Numbered from the stretch's first letter, positions 22,723 to 34,615 are shown. The stretch: DNA of 64,000 nucleotides from Diaporthe sp. PMI_573 (GCA_021399435.1 JAJTUP010000023.1:248001-312000); one strand, 5' to 3'. The notes: generated from the letters alone by a model not told the origin. Made by a program: numbers and translations.

Positions 22723-24299
22723 TCATAGCTCCAGCCCAAGATTAACATGGACTACCTTTTTCTCCAAGTACGCCTCCAACGCACTCTCACCAAGCTCTCT
22801 TCCGATCCCGCTCTGTTTGAAGCCACCGAAAGGCAGCTTCCAATCCGTATTGTTGCTTTCATTGATCCAAACCATGCCAGCCTGAAGCTTTGATGCCGTA
22901 CGGTGCGCGATCTTCAAGTTCTCCGTGAATACCATGGCCGCAAGGCCGTAGGTTGAGTCATTAGCCAACGAGATCGCCTCCTCTTCCGTGCTGAATGTGG
23001 TCACGGCGATGACTGGCCCAAAGACCTCCTCGTGAAAAATCTTCATAGCGCTTGTGACACCTGTGAAGATGGTAGGCTGGATGAAGTAGCCTTTGCTGCC
23101 AATATCACCTGGGCGCCCACCGCCTGTGACAAGTACAGCGCCAGCAGTGGTCGCGCCTTCGATGTAACCCAGGACTTTGTCATACTGCATCTTGGATGCT
23201 TGCAGTCCCTGGGTCGTCTCTTCATTGAATGGCTGGCCAACCTTCGTGGCCTTTGCAATGCCGGAGAAGATCTCGAGGAACTTTGCTTCCGCGCCCTTTT
23301 GTACCAAGATTCGGGAGTTTGCGCTGCAAATTTGTCCCGAGTTGCCCAAGCCGCCAGCAGCCGCCCACTTGGCCGCTTGTTCCAAGTTTGCGTCGTCGAA
23401 CACGATGAATGCCGACTTGCCGCCTGCCTCGATGCTCACCCTCTTCATGTTCACCGCGGAGGCCTTGATGACATGGCGGCCTGTAGCTGTAGATCCTGTG
23501 AATGCAATCTTGTCAACACCGAGGTGGGTCGTCAGTGCCTGTCCAGTGACATTCCCGTACCCGTTCAGGACCTGGACAACCCCAGGGGGGAAGCCAGCGT
23601 CCTTAAATAGCTTGGCCAGGTATAAAGTAGCGAGAGGCGAGTGTTCAGAAGGCTTGAGGATTATGCAGTTGCCTGTGGCGAGAGCCGGCCCAAGCTTCCA
23701 GGCTGCGTTCGTCAGAGGGAAGTTCCAGGGCGAAATGGCGCTACAGACACCCACGGGCTGCTTCAGCGTGTAGGCAAACTTGTCTTTGCTGACCGGGATC
23801 GTCTGTCCCAGAACCTTGTCAGCCCACCCGGCGAAATAGCGCAAACACCCAAGCATATGTGCGCCTTCCCCAGCCATGGAGGACGTGTACGGCTTGCCCA
23901 CGTCCCATGCCTGCAAGGCGAACAGTTCCTCCAAGTGCTCCTCACAGATATCTGCCGCTTTGTGCATGAGCTTGCTGCGCTCTTCTGGTGTCAGGTCTCT
24001 CCACCTGGGATTGTTGAACGCTGCACGAGCGGCTTGAACGGCGGTTTCGACGTCGGATTCCGTAGCAACCTCGACAGAGCAGATTGGTTCTTCGGTGCTG
24101 TGAGGCACGCTCGTTAGTCCATTGCTGTAAGAGCACAAGTGACTTCTTCTCCACCATAGGGAGGCTCTCACGCGGGGTCAATGCTGGCCAGTTTGGCATC
24201 CGAGCTGCCTTTTACAAACTCGTTGTTGATAAAGAGCCCTGTGGACAGAGCGATCCTCTTTCCATTAGGGGCGACCAAGCTAATCTCCAAGTCAGACAT
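22723..24299 (-). CDS. NAD(P)+-dependent aldehyde dehydrogenase
   Basis: Two exons on the minus strand, 24299-24172 and 24097-22723, give 500 residues, the usual length for class 1/2 aldehyde dehydrogenases. The protein shows SPWNFPLTNAAWKLGPAL and ILKPSEHSP (cofactor binding), FTGSTATGR, the general-base Glu266 in SIEAGGKSAF, and the nucleophile Cys300 in NSGQICSANSR. It also has EEVFGPV and a C-terminal PFGGFKQSGIGRELGE. It oxidises aldehydes to acids in the cytosol. There is no targeting peptide, since the protein starts MSDLEISLVAPNGKR. The exact substrate (acetaldehyde, betaine aldehyde or other) cannot be read from these motifs. All key residues are intact. Confidence 0.95.
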
Positions 24300-25959
24300 T
24301 TCGATTGAATTCTGCCTCAATGGCGTGCTTTAGAGAAACCAAGGCTTGATTTGTTGGCAAAGAGAAGAAATGAGAGAACGTGGGCCGGCAGCCGATGTCG
24401 TCTGGTAGGTTTGCACAGGCAGGGGAGGTGATTGAGAGTGCGAAGGCATAGAGCGGGAGAGAGGAAGCCCAGGACTTTTGTGAACTTGGACTCTGGTCTT
24501 TTCTTGATGAAGCTTGAACGGTCGAGCATTGGCGAAATCACTGTAACAATTCGGCCGCTAGCAAGGGAACGTGCCACTGTGTGTGATTGGCTGGCTGACT
24601 TGACAAGGCTCTGGCAGAAGTGGAAATCCTCACCTCTGAGAGGCGGCGACTTTGGCCATTGATGACTGCCATCGATGCCTGTAGATCGCACGCACAGCTT
24701 GGCTGCATGGCAAACCAGACCTTGTGCTCGGGTATCTTCGCAACATGACGGAGTAGCACCAGGCCGCAACAAGTTCATGAGCTCAGGACACTGGAAACCG
24801 GCGATGTGAGTTTGGGCTAGCTGGCTGGTCCGTAGATGTGGCGGCTCTGAAAGCCACCGGGTTCTTAGCCTCCTGGTGCACAGTATATGGATATATAAAC
24901 AACGAGAGAATGCATTTTGTCCGTTCCAATGGTGCATCTCTTATAGCGCCATGCCAAAGGGCTCTCACCTTGTGGCAGTCTCCGCTTGGAAGCATCGTGT
25001 ACTCAAAATAGAATTACATTACAGCCTTGGAGTAGACCTCTTGTCCGGTTAGTCTCCGGGTTGGCCAGGAGGCCGGCTGGCCACAACAGCCCCTACATAG
25101 GAGCCCTTCCACTAGTAGATCTGCAATTATCCAGAAAACCAGCATGAGCTGGCAGGCATGCCGTAGTTATAAAGTTGATGGATAGAACAGCGTCTCTATT
25201 TTCCGATCTTGCAAAATTGCAGCTATGTTTCCAAACTCATTTATCAATATCGTGTATATGGCCACGCCACTTGGTTAGTGGATTGGTGCAGTCTTGGGAA
25301 CAAAGGCAATACAATGGGATATCTGCCCCCAATATTGGAGCAACCCTTTGACTCCTAGATCTGCTTATAATTTCTCATCGACTTTACTTGGCGTCTGTAA
25401 CAGCCGAGTAAAATCAACCAACAGGTTACAAAAAAAAAGCCCGGTAGGGTTGGGTTGGGCGGCGTAGTGACATACAAATCTACTTCTTGCAGCCATGCTG
25501 AGGTCGGCCAAGTGACGACCAATAACCAACATATCGTCAATATCCAATCATTTAGTCACTACAATTACTTGAGATTAGCTTTGTGCATAACTGCTCCTAA
25601 GAATAAACCAGAGAACACGATGCCTGCATCAAGCTGAAGAGGTTGGCAACTTGGGAGGGCAGATGTGGAGACCGGCATCAGGCTATATATAGAACTATGT
25701 ATTTTGTATATGGTCTTTAATTACTTGCATTGAAGTGAGGACGACAGTAGGGAATGCAATGGATGTTTGATGACTTTCTCTGATTGGCCTTTGGATTCAC
25801 AGCCATCCAAGGGGCTCCGGATCAACTTTAGGCCGGAAACTTCGACACTCTTCAATGTTATAAGTTGCTGCTTCCCCACTCAATCCCATACCTTTTAAAC
25901 TCAGGGATATACTGTTTATTTTGTTCCATTCCGTGTTCTTAGTCATTTCCGTTGCAATT
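24300..25959. other. Divergent intergenic region
   Basis: Between the ALDH start (-) and the disrupted unknown gene (+). Conflicting short frames only; the longest (206 codons, minus strand, 24317-24937) has no family resemblance and covers the ALDH promoter. A TATATATA-type box occurs near 25682. Confidence 0.5.
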
Positions 25960-27161
25960 ATGCAGCAACAGCCTCACGGTAACAGCGAGGATGGGGAGAA
26001 ACACAGGTCAACACACACAGCTACGATCGAGTTACTAGATGGTCCGCATCAACAGGCCGTTAGGCTGGCTATATTAAATATCCTCAATACCGAGATCGCC
26101 GAAACTATCTATGCACAGATCGTTGATGGGTTGCCTCTCATAGACGTGGTTAGGGATGTTTATGGCGACCTGCTTTGGGATGATCATCCCATTTGCGCCC
26201 ACACCGAACTCGGCGCCGGGGTTCTCGAGACCACCCTCAAGTTCCGCACCAGCTTTGACCTGGGAACCCTACGATTCGATTCCACGGTATCAACCCACTC
26301 TTTCCTTGTCACTTCTTCGTTCTGAACGTTCCGCGCTGACCGACGGCAGCTCTTGAATGTTTTTCAAGGAGCTTCCCCAGGGTCTAGAGCTTTCAAGACT
26401 AGGCTCATCGAGATCGTGGCACGCTCCGTCCACCAGGTGGCCGTGATTCTTTACAACAACAACCCTGATCTCTCATCGTCGACCTCTTCATCAGTAAGGG
26501 ATGTCCACACCTGGGAGCCACCAAAGGGCGCGAGTGACCCGGATGACCATTGGGACGTGTGGTGGACGTTCAACCCCAATGGGCCACCTTGTACTCTTTT
26601 CCGGCACGCTTGGTACATCAACGTGGAAAACTACCCTGAATGCGCGGCAGACATGGCAGGTTACTAGGCCGAGTCCCGAATCATCGGCGGCGTGGTTCTT
26701 TTTGACCGCACGGCACAGGCACGCGGGGAGTCGGATGCTGTCTACCTGCATCCCGACCGTCAAGAGGTCACGTATCGGATCTGCCTCTTGACAGACATGC
26801 AAAAGAGGGCTCTGATGGACTTCTTGCAGGCCAAGGAAGGCGGAAATGAAGTTCCGTGTCCGCTGCCTATCCTGCCAGATGAGACCAACACCCACCGTGT
26901 CGACCCCGAGGAATCAATACGCGTGACTGGTGTGTTCCGCGATGCCTGGGACCGGGTGACGCCCCCGCCTGAGTGGATGGGAGATGGGAGATCACACTGT
27001 ATGTGGAACCCTCTCGACTTCCCGACCAAGGCCGATCACCAAGAGGCATCGTGGCGGTGGAGTACGCGGACGGAGAGATGGTAATGGGAACAGGGACGAT
27101 GGTCAATGGAGCTAGCCACCGAGCGTTGTTTGATGGGTTTGTGATGTGTTCGTCGCGTTGA
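25960..27161 (+). pseudogene. Unknown fungal protein gene, disrupted
   Basis: Exon 1 from the ATG at 25960 to 26286 joins in frame to exon 2 at 26350, giving LRFDST-LLNVFQGASPG. The reading frame is interrupted by TAG at 26665-26667 between CAADMAGY and AESRIIGGVVLFDRT, and the same frame then continues open to 27084. Near 26970 the coding look moves to another frame, which reads WEITLYVEPSRLPD and RGIVAVEYADGEMVMG up to a stop at 27161. This suggests a frameshift as well as the stop. I recognise no domain. The intact part is soluble, with tryptophan-rich segments (DDHWDVWWTFNPNGPP). It is probably a recently inactivated gene, but a real short protein ending at 26667 or a sequence error is possible. 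Confidence 0.6.
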
Positions 27162-28613
27162 CGGCGGTATTCTCATTTGCAGCGCTTCAGCTACCTCAAT
27201 GGAGAACCCCCTATTCTACATTCTTGGTCATCCATGTTACTGCCTATAGAGATCATTATTTCCAAGATAATTCCTATCATCATAATGTAAAATTTTATTT
27301 TATATTCACATTAAATAGAGGCCGAGGTCGTACAGACGCTTGTAGCAGTGGCGTAGGCTGAGACTGAGGGCTCAGCAGCTAACTTTGGCGTGTAGAGGAG
27401 GGGGTAGTCCCAGCACGCTTGCAGCGCTGCCCCCTCAGCCAGAAGCTACAGTACGCACAAATGCCTGATTACTGTCCGGCAGTTGAAAAAGGTACTGCGA
27501 GCCCCGGCAGCCAGGTACCATCTGGAACCTACGACAGGAGGCTGCCAGTGCGGCGCGGCTGACATGGCCAATCACGAAAGCGGCAGCGCGGACCGCATCA
27601 CAGGTATTACCACAGTGAGATGGCTTACTACGGTGAAATGGCTTACCATAGCGAAATGACTGCGGTAGAAACAGACTAAGTGTAACAATGAGTCTAAGTG
27701 TAGTAGGCTTGTAAGCACTAGGCATGATAGTCATCATACTAGTAGGTTAGAGGTTAGAGGGAAGGGACTGGTATTAGGTGTAGTAAGAGCCGTCCCGCGG
27801 TTTACTCTGCCAAGGGGCCACGGTACAACATGCTTCCGCCAGCCCACACTGCCACAACGAATGTCAGTTCAGGGAATCAGACTCGTCTTTCTTCCCTTGG
27901 TTGCTAATCGGTTGCCTGGGATATTAATTTGACTTGTATCGGATGAAGCTCAGAGAGAACAGTTATTGCAGCAGAGCCAAGCTTACTGAGAGGTGGATTG
28001 AATTTGAATCTACATTTTTTTCGGAAGATGCAAAGCATATGAGATCAGAGCGGCGCTGGCATAGGAGCTGAGTTGGGCGCGTGGGGGGGGGGGGCAGCGA
28101 GTCTTTACTAATTAATCTAACTTTTATAAATTGTCTATTATATAATTTGTTAAATAGTATAAATATATAAATTATATAGGATTAAGGAATTTGCCAGGAA
28201 GGTCTGGTAGTCTATAATGTCTTTGACAGGCTACTTTTTCTCTCCTTTTATTAGAGCGTTCTTAAATAGCCATTCTTGTGTGTGGAGGACCAAAAGATCC
28301 TGTCTGATATTTCTTATAACTCAGTTACTTTTAGAGGCGTCTTCGCACTAAGGATAATAGATCTAAATTCTAGCGCTGAGTCCAGCACCTATCCACCAAC
28401 TGGTCGGAGTGCTTCAACCAAATGCTCCTAACCTTGTCTGTGGCACCAAACGAAGCCCACAGTTCTTGGACTCGTTCTACTTGACATTTAACGTTAGAAT
28501 CATATCTAAGGAGCCATTGAAATCCCTTAAAGACTGCCAAGATGTGGATTGTGATGTAAATGACTGCGGGAGGTCGAAGTCCCCATTACAAAGAAAATAC
28601 AAGTGATTTTCAT
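27162..28613. other. AT-rich decayed region left of the transposon
   Basis: No gene. The stretch 28105-28195 is almost pure A/T, and there is a 12-base G run near 28083. Short TAG/GTAG-rich tracts at 27650-27790 look like worn repeat DNA. The composition contrasts with the genes on both sides and suits old, mutated transposon remnants. Confidence 0.55.
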
Positions 28614-28615
28614 TA

Positions 28616-28658
28616 ACGTCCCCGGCCCGGCTTCCGCCCCCCCCCTGATTCCGCCCCC
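28616..28658 (+). repeat. Left terminal inverted repeat of Fot1-like element
   Basis: 43 bp, identical to the reverse complement of 30423-30465. Begins ACGTCCCCGG and ends CTGATTCCGCCCCC, with a long C run inside. Confidence 0.95.
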
Positions 28659-28699
28659 CCCACATCCGCGTTCACGCGTGTACGCGTCTGCCCCCACCC

Positions 28700-28707
28700 T
28701 ATATAAA
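28700..28707 (+). promoter_or_regulatory. TATA box of transposase gene
   Basis: TATATAAA lies 70 nt before the transposase ATG at 28777, inside the element. Confidence 0.65.
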
Positions 28708-28776
28708 CTCAACCATATCTTTCCGAGAGAATTTTTTCTGGTCACCAAACTTCTTCCAAGCATCAACCTAGTCATC

Positions 28777-30417
28777 ATGAAGCCCTATGGGGAAGCCGAG
28801 ATCCATGACGCCCTTGTTGCGTGCAGGGATGGAATGCCCGTCAAGCAGGCTTGCAGGACCTGGCATATCCCCCGTTCCACACTTCGCGATCGCCTCGCCG
28901 GCGCGCAAAGTCAGCGCGTTTCTCACGAACCTCAGAGGCCTCTTTCTGATGATCAGGAGGATCGATTGGCCCTATTCCTTATCAACCAAAGCAGCTTGGG
29001 CCATGCGTTAACTCGCTGGGAAACGAGGGCTCTGGCAGCCCGAATGGCCTCGTCGGGGAAGGAGGTCGCTCCTCTCGGAAGGAAGTGGCTGAGGGCCTTC
29101 CTCCTTCGTCACCCTATCCTCCAAAGCCGTAAGTACCAGCGCGTTGAGGCTAAACGGCTAAGGGCAGCTACCAAAAAGAACGTTGGGTCGTGGTTTGACT
29201 TCATGCAGTTGCCTATCGTGAAGGCAATTAAGCCGGCCAACTGATGGAATGCCGACGAGGGCGGGCTGATGGAGGGCAAGTCCGAGAAGGCGCTCACGAT
29301 CGGCTATTCGGAAGGAAGCCAGCTTCTTCAGAAGGACTTTAATTCGAGAGCGTGGACCTCCTTCCTTGAGTGTATCTCCGCCACGGGCAAGTTCCTCGTC
29401 CCACTCGTTATTTTTAAGGGACTCAGCATTCAGCAGCAGTGGTTTCCTATCGCCCTTGAAGATCACGAGGGCTGGCAGTTCACGGCGACGAAGAAGGGGT
29501 GGATGGAGGAACCTATCGCTATCCACTGGCTTCGGAAGGTCTTCCTTCCTCAAACAGTACCAGAGGACCCATTAGAATGGCGCCTTCTCGTGATCGATGG
29601 GCACCATACACATACAACGGTCGAGTTTATGTGGGAATGCTTCTCGAATAAGGTGTATATCGTTTTTTTGCCCGCCCATACTTCGCATATGCTGCAACCG
29701 CTCGATGTGGCGATCTTCGGCCCTCTAAAGCTCGCATTTAAGAAGCATCTCGATCACCAGGGAGGGCACGATTCGTCAACAGTCGTGGCAAAGAAACGGT
29801 TTCTTTATTGCTATCACAAGGCTCGAATTGACACTTTGACGGAAGCAAATATACGTTCTGGCTGGCGGGCGACTGGTCTCTGGCCAGTGTCTAAGCATAG
29901 GGCACTCGGAAGCCACTTTATCGCCGATAATCGCGAGAAGGAAGCGAGATCGTTGGAATCTGGCGGTACCAATAGCTCCAGCAGCCATTTCTGCACTGAT
30001 AAGTGTTTTTGTCGGCCTCGAGGGACCATTTTTGCGACCCCTAAGCGATCTCAAGACCTAAGGGGTATGGTGGCTCGGTATGCCCGTCAGAAGAATCTCA
30101 GCCCCACATCACGACTCCTCTTCAGGAAAATCCTCAAAAGTTGGGACCAGATAGACGTCGATCTGACGATGTCCTCACAAAAAGCCCGAGAGTTGGAAGC
30201 CCAGATTGAAGCCAGTAGGGTAGTCCGAAGGAAGAAGGTTCAACTTGACCCGAATGAACTTTTCGCCGATATCGAGGCCATTCGGAGGACTCAGATTGAA
30301 GCGGGGGTGGTATCAGAAGAAAGCGACGCTTCAGAAGAGTCGGAAACACCATCGGAAGCGAGGTCAACTATCGTGGTGGCGGCGTCGTCGGCGACGAGGC
30401 GAAGGGGGCGGTCGTGA
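28777..30417 (+). pseudogene. Fot1/pogo-type transposase with one in-frame stop
   Basis: One open frame of 546 codons apart from TGA at codon 156 (29242-29244). Residues 1-42 form a psq-type helix-turn-helix (EIHDALVACRDGMPVKQACR). Residues 50-120 form a CENP-B-type DNA-binding domain (LSDDQEDRLALFLINQSSLG). The DDE_1 catalytic domain has Asp160 in WNADEGG, Asp274 in LVIDGHHTHTT and the third Asp310 in HMLQPLDVAIFGPLK, with 35 residues between the second and third, as in the Fot1 group. The stop falls four codons before the first catalytic Asp, separating the DNA-binding part from the catalytic part. The tail (residues 440-546) is charged and probably coiled. As written the element should not make full-length transposase, but its perfect ends could be moved by another copy. 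Confidence 0.93.
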
Positions 30418-30422
30418 GGGAA

Positions 30423-30465
30423 GGGGGCGGAATCAGGGGGGGGGCGGAAGCCGGGCCGGGGACGT
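30423..30465 (-). repeat. Right terminal inverted repeat of Fot1-like element
   Basis: Reverse complement of 28616-28658 over all 43 bases; the match ends where the left repeat reads CC and the right one TT. It starts five bases after the transposase stop codon. Confidence 0.95.
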
Positions 30466-30467
30466 TA

Positions 30468-31540
30468 CTACAGAGAATTGATCCACATATCATCAGATCC
30501 TTGTGCCCTTGCTTTGTTCTCACAGAAGCTCGGGTTGCTATACAGCATAATTAGTGGCTGAATGCATCCAGACAGAGGACATGATCAGAAAGCTGACACG
30601 TTTCCGAGCCGACAATGAATTTTCTGCACAGACGTCTGCAACTCAGATCATTGCTGCACCTTCATTGTTTGTTTGACATACATTTGTCCTCGTATCGAGC
30701 AATTTACAATCGGCCATGTAGACTGTGTTTACAAGTCCCAACTTCAAGTTGACTACTTGAAAATGAGCTTTCAGCCAGTTTGTACTAGTGAACCACGAGA
30801 ATCAAATGAAGAGACCAGGCAGATGGGATGGACATAAGTGTCACATGTGAACAGTGGTGGGCATTGAATATACGCCTTGATTTTGTGAACACTTCTCACG
30901 TGGACGTGTTGTTCGACTCTACACTGATTCTACATTGATTGCAACCAGTGAGACCCTGCCTGTGTCGTAGCATAGCCCCTGCCTCGCCGTCAGGGCTGTA
31001 CGCATGACCACAGCGTAAGTTGATGATCCCGGGAATATCGACTGATAGATCTGCGGTGCTGCCAAGGCGCCGCAGCTCTTAGCGCGCCTCCTCCGTATTG
31101 CTCGCGTTCCGCAGCCAGACTAACAGGGAAGGCTGCTCTTAGGCTACGGGACTTGCGGAGTGCGCCGTTGCTTTGATTTGTCCAATCGACGAAAGAGGTA
31201 CTCCACTACTTAGCAACTCTCTCTAGGCTCTGGGTGGGCGCCGGTGTATACCTCAACCGTTTCTTCCTTAGGGTCAGAAAGCATCATGATGGTGATCGTT
31301 GCCGGCCTGAAAGATTCGCTTTCGTCGTATCTGGTCCACGAACAAGGCGCAGCATCTATGATGCAATAGCGATCCTTTCGGAAGACTCCTATTGTGAGTA
31401 GTCATGGCTCTGAAGAACACAGAAAGATGAACATAAATGAGCGGCTTGCCAACATGAATCTCCACGTAGCTCTGAAGATCTACCACGAAATTATGCCTCA
31501 CTTCTGTATGTAATCTATCCAAGTGTTCATATCAGCCAAA
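30468..31540. other. Intergenic, right of transposon
   Basis: No supported gene. Upstream region of the beta-lactamase-like gene. The pieces flanking the transposon on either side do not join into a visible coding sequence. Confidence 0.5.
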
Positions 31541-33495
31541 ATGAAGAGCCTTCTTTTGCTCAATCTACCTCTTGTATCATCAGAGCTCCTCTGCCGACCC
31601 GAAGGCCCGGTGGTCCCCCGGCCCGTCTCCCTGTCCTCGTCACCGGCCTTCCTGTCCGCAGCCGGGAACCTGAGCGAAAATTTCTGCCGCGCTCTGAACG
31701 GCACGATCCAAGCAGGTTTTCCCATTGAAAATGTCTCCTTTTCCGTTGCGGTAGTCTCCTTGGGACAGGAGGACCCTGCGATACCACTCTGGGAATATCA
31801 TCATCTCTCAGCCGCCAACATCAACGGCACAAAGAAGCTGGATAGGGACTCGCAGTACCTCATCGGCTCGGTTTCGAAGCTGCTTACCGATGCTATCGTG
31901 CTGAAGAGCGGTTTGAGCCTGGATGATAGCATCACCAAATATCTACCCGAACTAGCGGGCAGTGACAGCCTGGTGAGCTGGGAGAATATTTCCCTCGGGG
32001 CCCTGGCTAGCCAGCTGAGCGGTATACCGCCCAATTACGGGTTCTCGGACTTCTACTACCTGAAAGATTATTTCGAAGCACTTGGGTTCCCAACTCTCAA
32101 CGACGACGACTATCCCCCGTGCGGGGTGGAAGGGCTGAATTCGGGGTGTACAAGGCAGCGTGAGTCTATAAGTCATCCAAGCAAATATTTGGTGGTGTTT
32201 CAAGACTGAAGACACAGTGTTAACAAATCTGCACAGAGTTTCTCCGAGGCATGCTCCAGGTCCGGCCAGTGTCGCCGCCCATGACGCGCCCAGTCTATTC
32301 CAACATCGCCTTCTGCCTTTTGGTCTTCGCCGTAGAGGCTGCTACTGGTATGAACTACACGGAACAGCTCAGGTACTATGTGACAGATCCGCTCGGTATG
32401 ATGAGTACGACGGTCAGCCCTGGTGTTGATGATCGAGCTGTAATCCCGCCGGTGCAGAATAGTTGGGGGAGTGATTATGGCGACAATGCACCGTGAGTAT
32501 CTTCTCATCCCACTCGTGATGGTTACCATCCTCACCGACTACTCTTCATTCTTTCACGAAAATTACCATTAACCGTGGCACCTATCAGCGGAGGAGGCCT
32601 TGTCTCAACAGCCTCAGACCTCTCCACCTTCTTCCACGCCATCCTCTCACGCAATACATCCCTCCTCCCTCCCACAACCATCAACACCTGGCTCCAGCCC
32701 CACAGCGCCGCCGGCTCGAGCCGTGCGTCAGTCGGCACGCCCTGGGAGATCTTCACCCCGGACGCCGGGACGCTGACACCCGACCACCCGCACACGGTGC
32801 CCATCTACGCCAAGAACGGCGCCGCGTACGGCTACAACGCGCAGGTGGGCGTGGTGGATGACTACGGGATCGCAGTGGTCGTCCTCACGGCGGGCGAGGC
32901 GCGGGCCTATGGCCCGATCTACGACGCCACTCTTGCCGCCGTCGTCGGGGCCGTGGACGAGGCTGCGAGGGCTGAAGCTGAGAGGAGGGGATACACAGGG
33001 ACGTTCGGGGGGCCTTGTTCCAATGGTACTGGGGCGGCTGATGAGGCTTGTTTCAATGTCACGATTGAGCAGGATATTGACTCGCTGAAGGTATCCGTCG
33101 TTGAGAGGAACGGCTCTGACGTGTTGGCCGCGGTGCGGGAGATCTGGGCTGTCACCGTCGGACAGTTCCTCCCTGGGCCAGGGCTGGGTGGGGACTTGAG
33201 GATTTTCCCAGCTGATATGTCGGAGATGGCTACGACTGACGACGGGACGAAGGTCATCCGCGAGGACTGGCGGATCTGGTGGCCGATCGAGCCAGCTGCA
33301 AACAACCCCATATCTGATCTCCCTGGCGTCGGATTCAGTGCTCAGCAAGACTGTCTGAGATGGACGACGGCAGATTGGCTGTACTATGGGAATGAAGCTT
33401 TGGACCGCCTTGTTTTCGTCAGGGACTCAGAGTCAGGAATGGTGGTTGGGTTGGAGATGCCATATTTGCGGACGAGCATTTTGAGTTGGGTCTGA
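31541..33495 (+). CDS. Secreted serine beta-lactamase-like hydrolase
   Basis: Three exons, 31541-32159, 32237-32492 and 32589-33495, give 593 residues in frame. An N-terminal signal peptide (MKSLLLLNLPLVSS) is followed by a class C beta-lactamase/penicillin-binding fold. Catalytic Ser110 and Lys113 lie in LIGSVSKLLTD, followed by LASQLSGIPPNYG. YSN at 227-229 (RPVYSNIAF) supplies the tyrosine, and GGGLVSTASDLSTFF and KNGAAYGYNAQVGVV come later. A 180-residue C-terminal beta-rich domain follows, as in other fungal members of this family. Several N-x-S/T sites fit a secreted glycoprotein. Fungal relatives act as esterases, lactonases or amidases; antibiotic hydrolysis is not implied. The first in-frame ATG, at 31541, opens the signal peptide. 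Confidence 0.9.
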
Positions 33496-33831
33496 CGGGC
33501 CTACCCAATAGTATTGCTTGAGTAGGGGAGTGACGGGGTAATTGGATTCAATATTTTCATTACAACTCGTCGAGGCGTGGTTCTTCTGGAGGACTTGTCG
33601 AATGTTCAGACTTGTTTCGGCACGTCAATCTAGTCCGAAGGATCAAGCATGCATCTCGAGTTACACAGCCCTGATCCTCTACAACCGGATTTCTCACATC
33701 AGATTCTGACCCACCTCATCGACTGCCTTCCAACGCTTCGACAAATCAATCATTTCTTTTCGGAAAATGTCTTGATCCACCAACACTAGCATCATCCGCT
33801 CCCTTGCCATCCACAGTACTAGTCACCCAGC
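33496..33831. other. Intergenic spacer
   Basis: 336 bp between two plus-strand genes. No coding signal seen. Confidence 0.5.
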
Positions 33832-34385
33832 ATGAACATCACAAGTTTTTTCGAGTCCTGGGGCAGCAGACTTGATTACCTTGAGAACCACAGAATATAC
33901 CCCACGGACGAGAAGTACGTCAGCTTGGTGAAAGGAAATGTCACCGAGCATGTCGCCACCCTCTTATCCCCACCGAGCAATCAGAACGTCATCGAGGCCG
34001 CCCAGTACATGACACAATCAGTAGGGTATCCTGGTAAGAAACACAGCGTTGAGCAACGGCAGACGGCCGACTAATTTGAAGTATCTATCTAGCCGCTGTG
34101 GCCAGTAACATTGAGCACTGCACAGTGTGTACGTACACCAATATTACCCACATGGAGGACATCACCGAAATGGATGCACTCGACTACTACTGGTTTGTTG
34201 GGACGGAACTTGGCTATTGTCTCTTTCAGGAAGACTCGGCTGTCACAAAGTACAGAAACAAGCCTGATTGCAATATTTTCCAGTTCATGATGCTCTCTAT
34301 GGGGCCTTTGATCGTGCTACTCGGTCCATATGCGACGGAACTCGACCGAATCAAACAGTGTAACAGCTACGAATGGCTTTGTTGA
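33832..34385 (+). CDS. Hypothetical 164-residue protein
   Basis: Two exons, 33832-34033 and 34093-34385, give 164 residues. The junction keeps frame with a GTAAGA donor and CTAG acceptor, giving SVGYP-A-AVASNIEHC. I recognise no domain. Features are an acidic-aromatic middle (EMDALDYYWFVGTELGYC), a C-x-x-C (HCTVC), and a hydrophobic stretch near the C terminus (FMMLSMGPLIVLLGPYA) that could be a membrane segment or core helix. There is no signal peptide. The open frame across a good intron and the absence of any conflicting frame support a real gene, probably lineage-restricted. It lies between the secreted hydrolase and the RidA-like gene. Confidence 0.6.
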
Positions 34386-34615
34386 GCACTGCAACCCCGC
34401 CTACACTATCTATTCTATCCTCTCCTGTACCCATACCGCATCTGCACCGATCTGCCGCCAGTTGTGATAGCCACCGAGGCATTCTTTGAGCCTTATTGAA
34501 AGGGATACAAGTTGGGACACCACTACCTAGGTACAACACCCAAGATCTGTCCCTTCACATTGGAAATCCAGTCATCTTGTCGCAATGACCCAGAATTCGG
34601 CGCCATATAGATGAC

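Larger units (their letters stand above)
28616..30465 (+). mobile_element. Fot1-like (pogo/Tc1-mariner) DNA transposon
   Basis: Length is 1,850 bp, bounded by perfect 43-bp terminal inverted repeats starting ACGTCCCCGGCCCGG and flanked by a TA target duplication (28614-28615 and 30466-30467). It has one transposase gene in the same orientation with its own TATA box. Size, terminal repeats, TA target and transposase type match the Fot1 family of fungi. Perfect repeats suggest recent insertion, although the transposase has an internal stop. Confidence 0.95.

Noticed and set aside
16054..24299. Possible secondary-metabolite gene cluster (kinase, MFS, oxygenase, ALDH)
   Set aside because: No backbone synthase, regulator or other tailoring enzymes; the oxygenase is dead and the F-box and ALDH genes are generic. 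Only the MFS-oxygenase proximity was kept as an observation.
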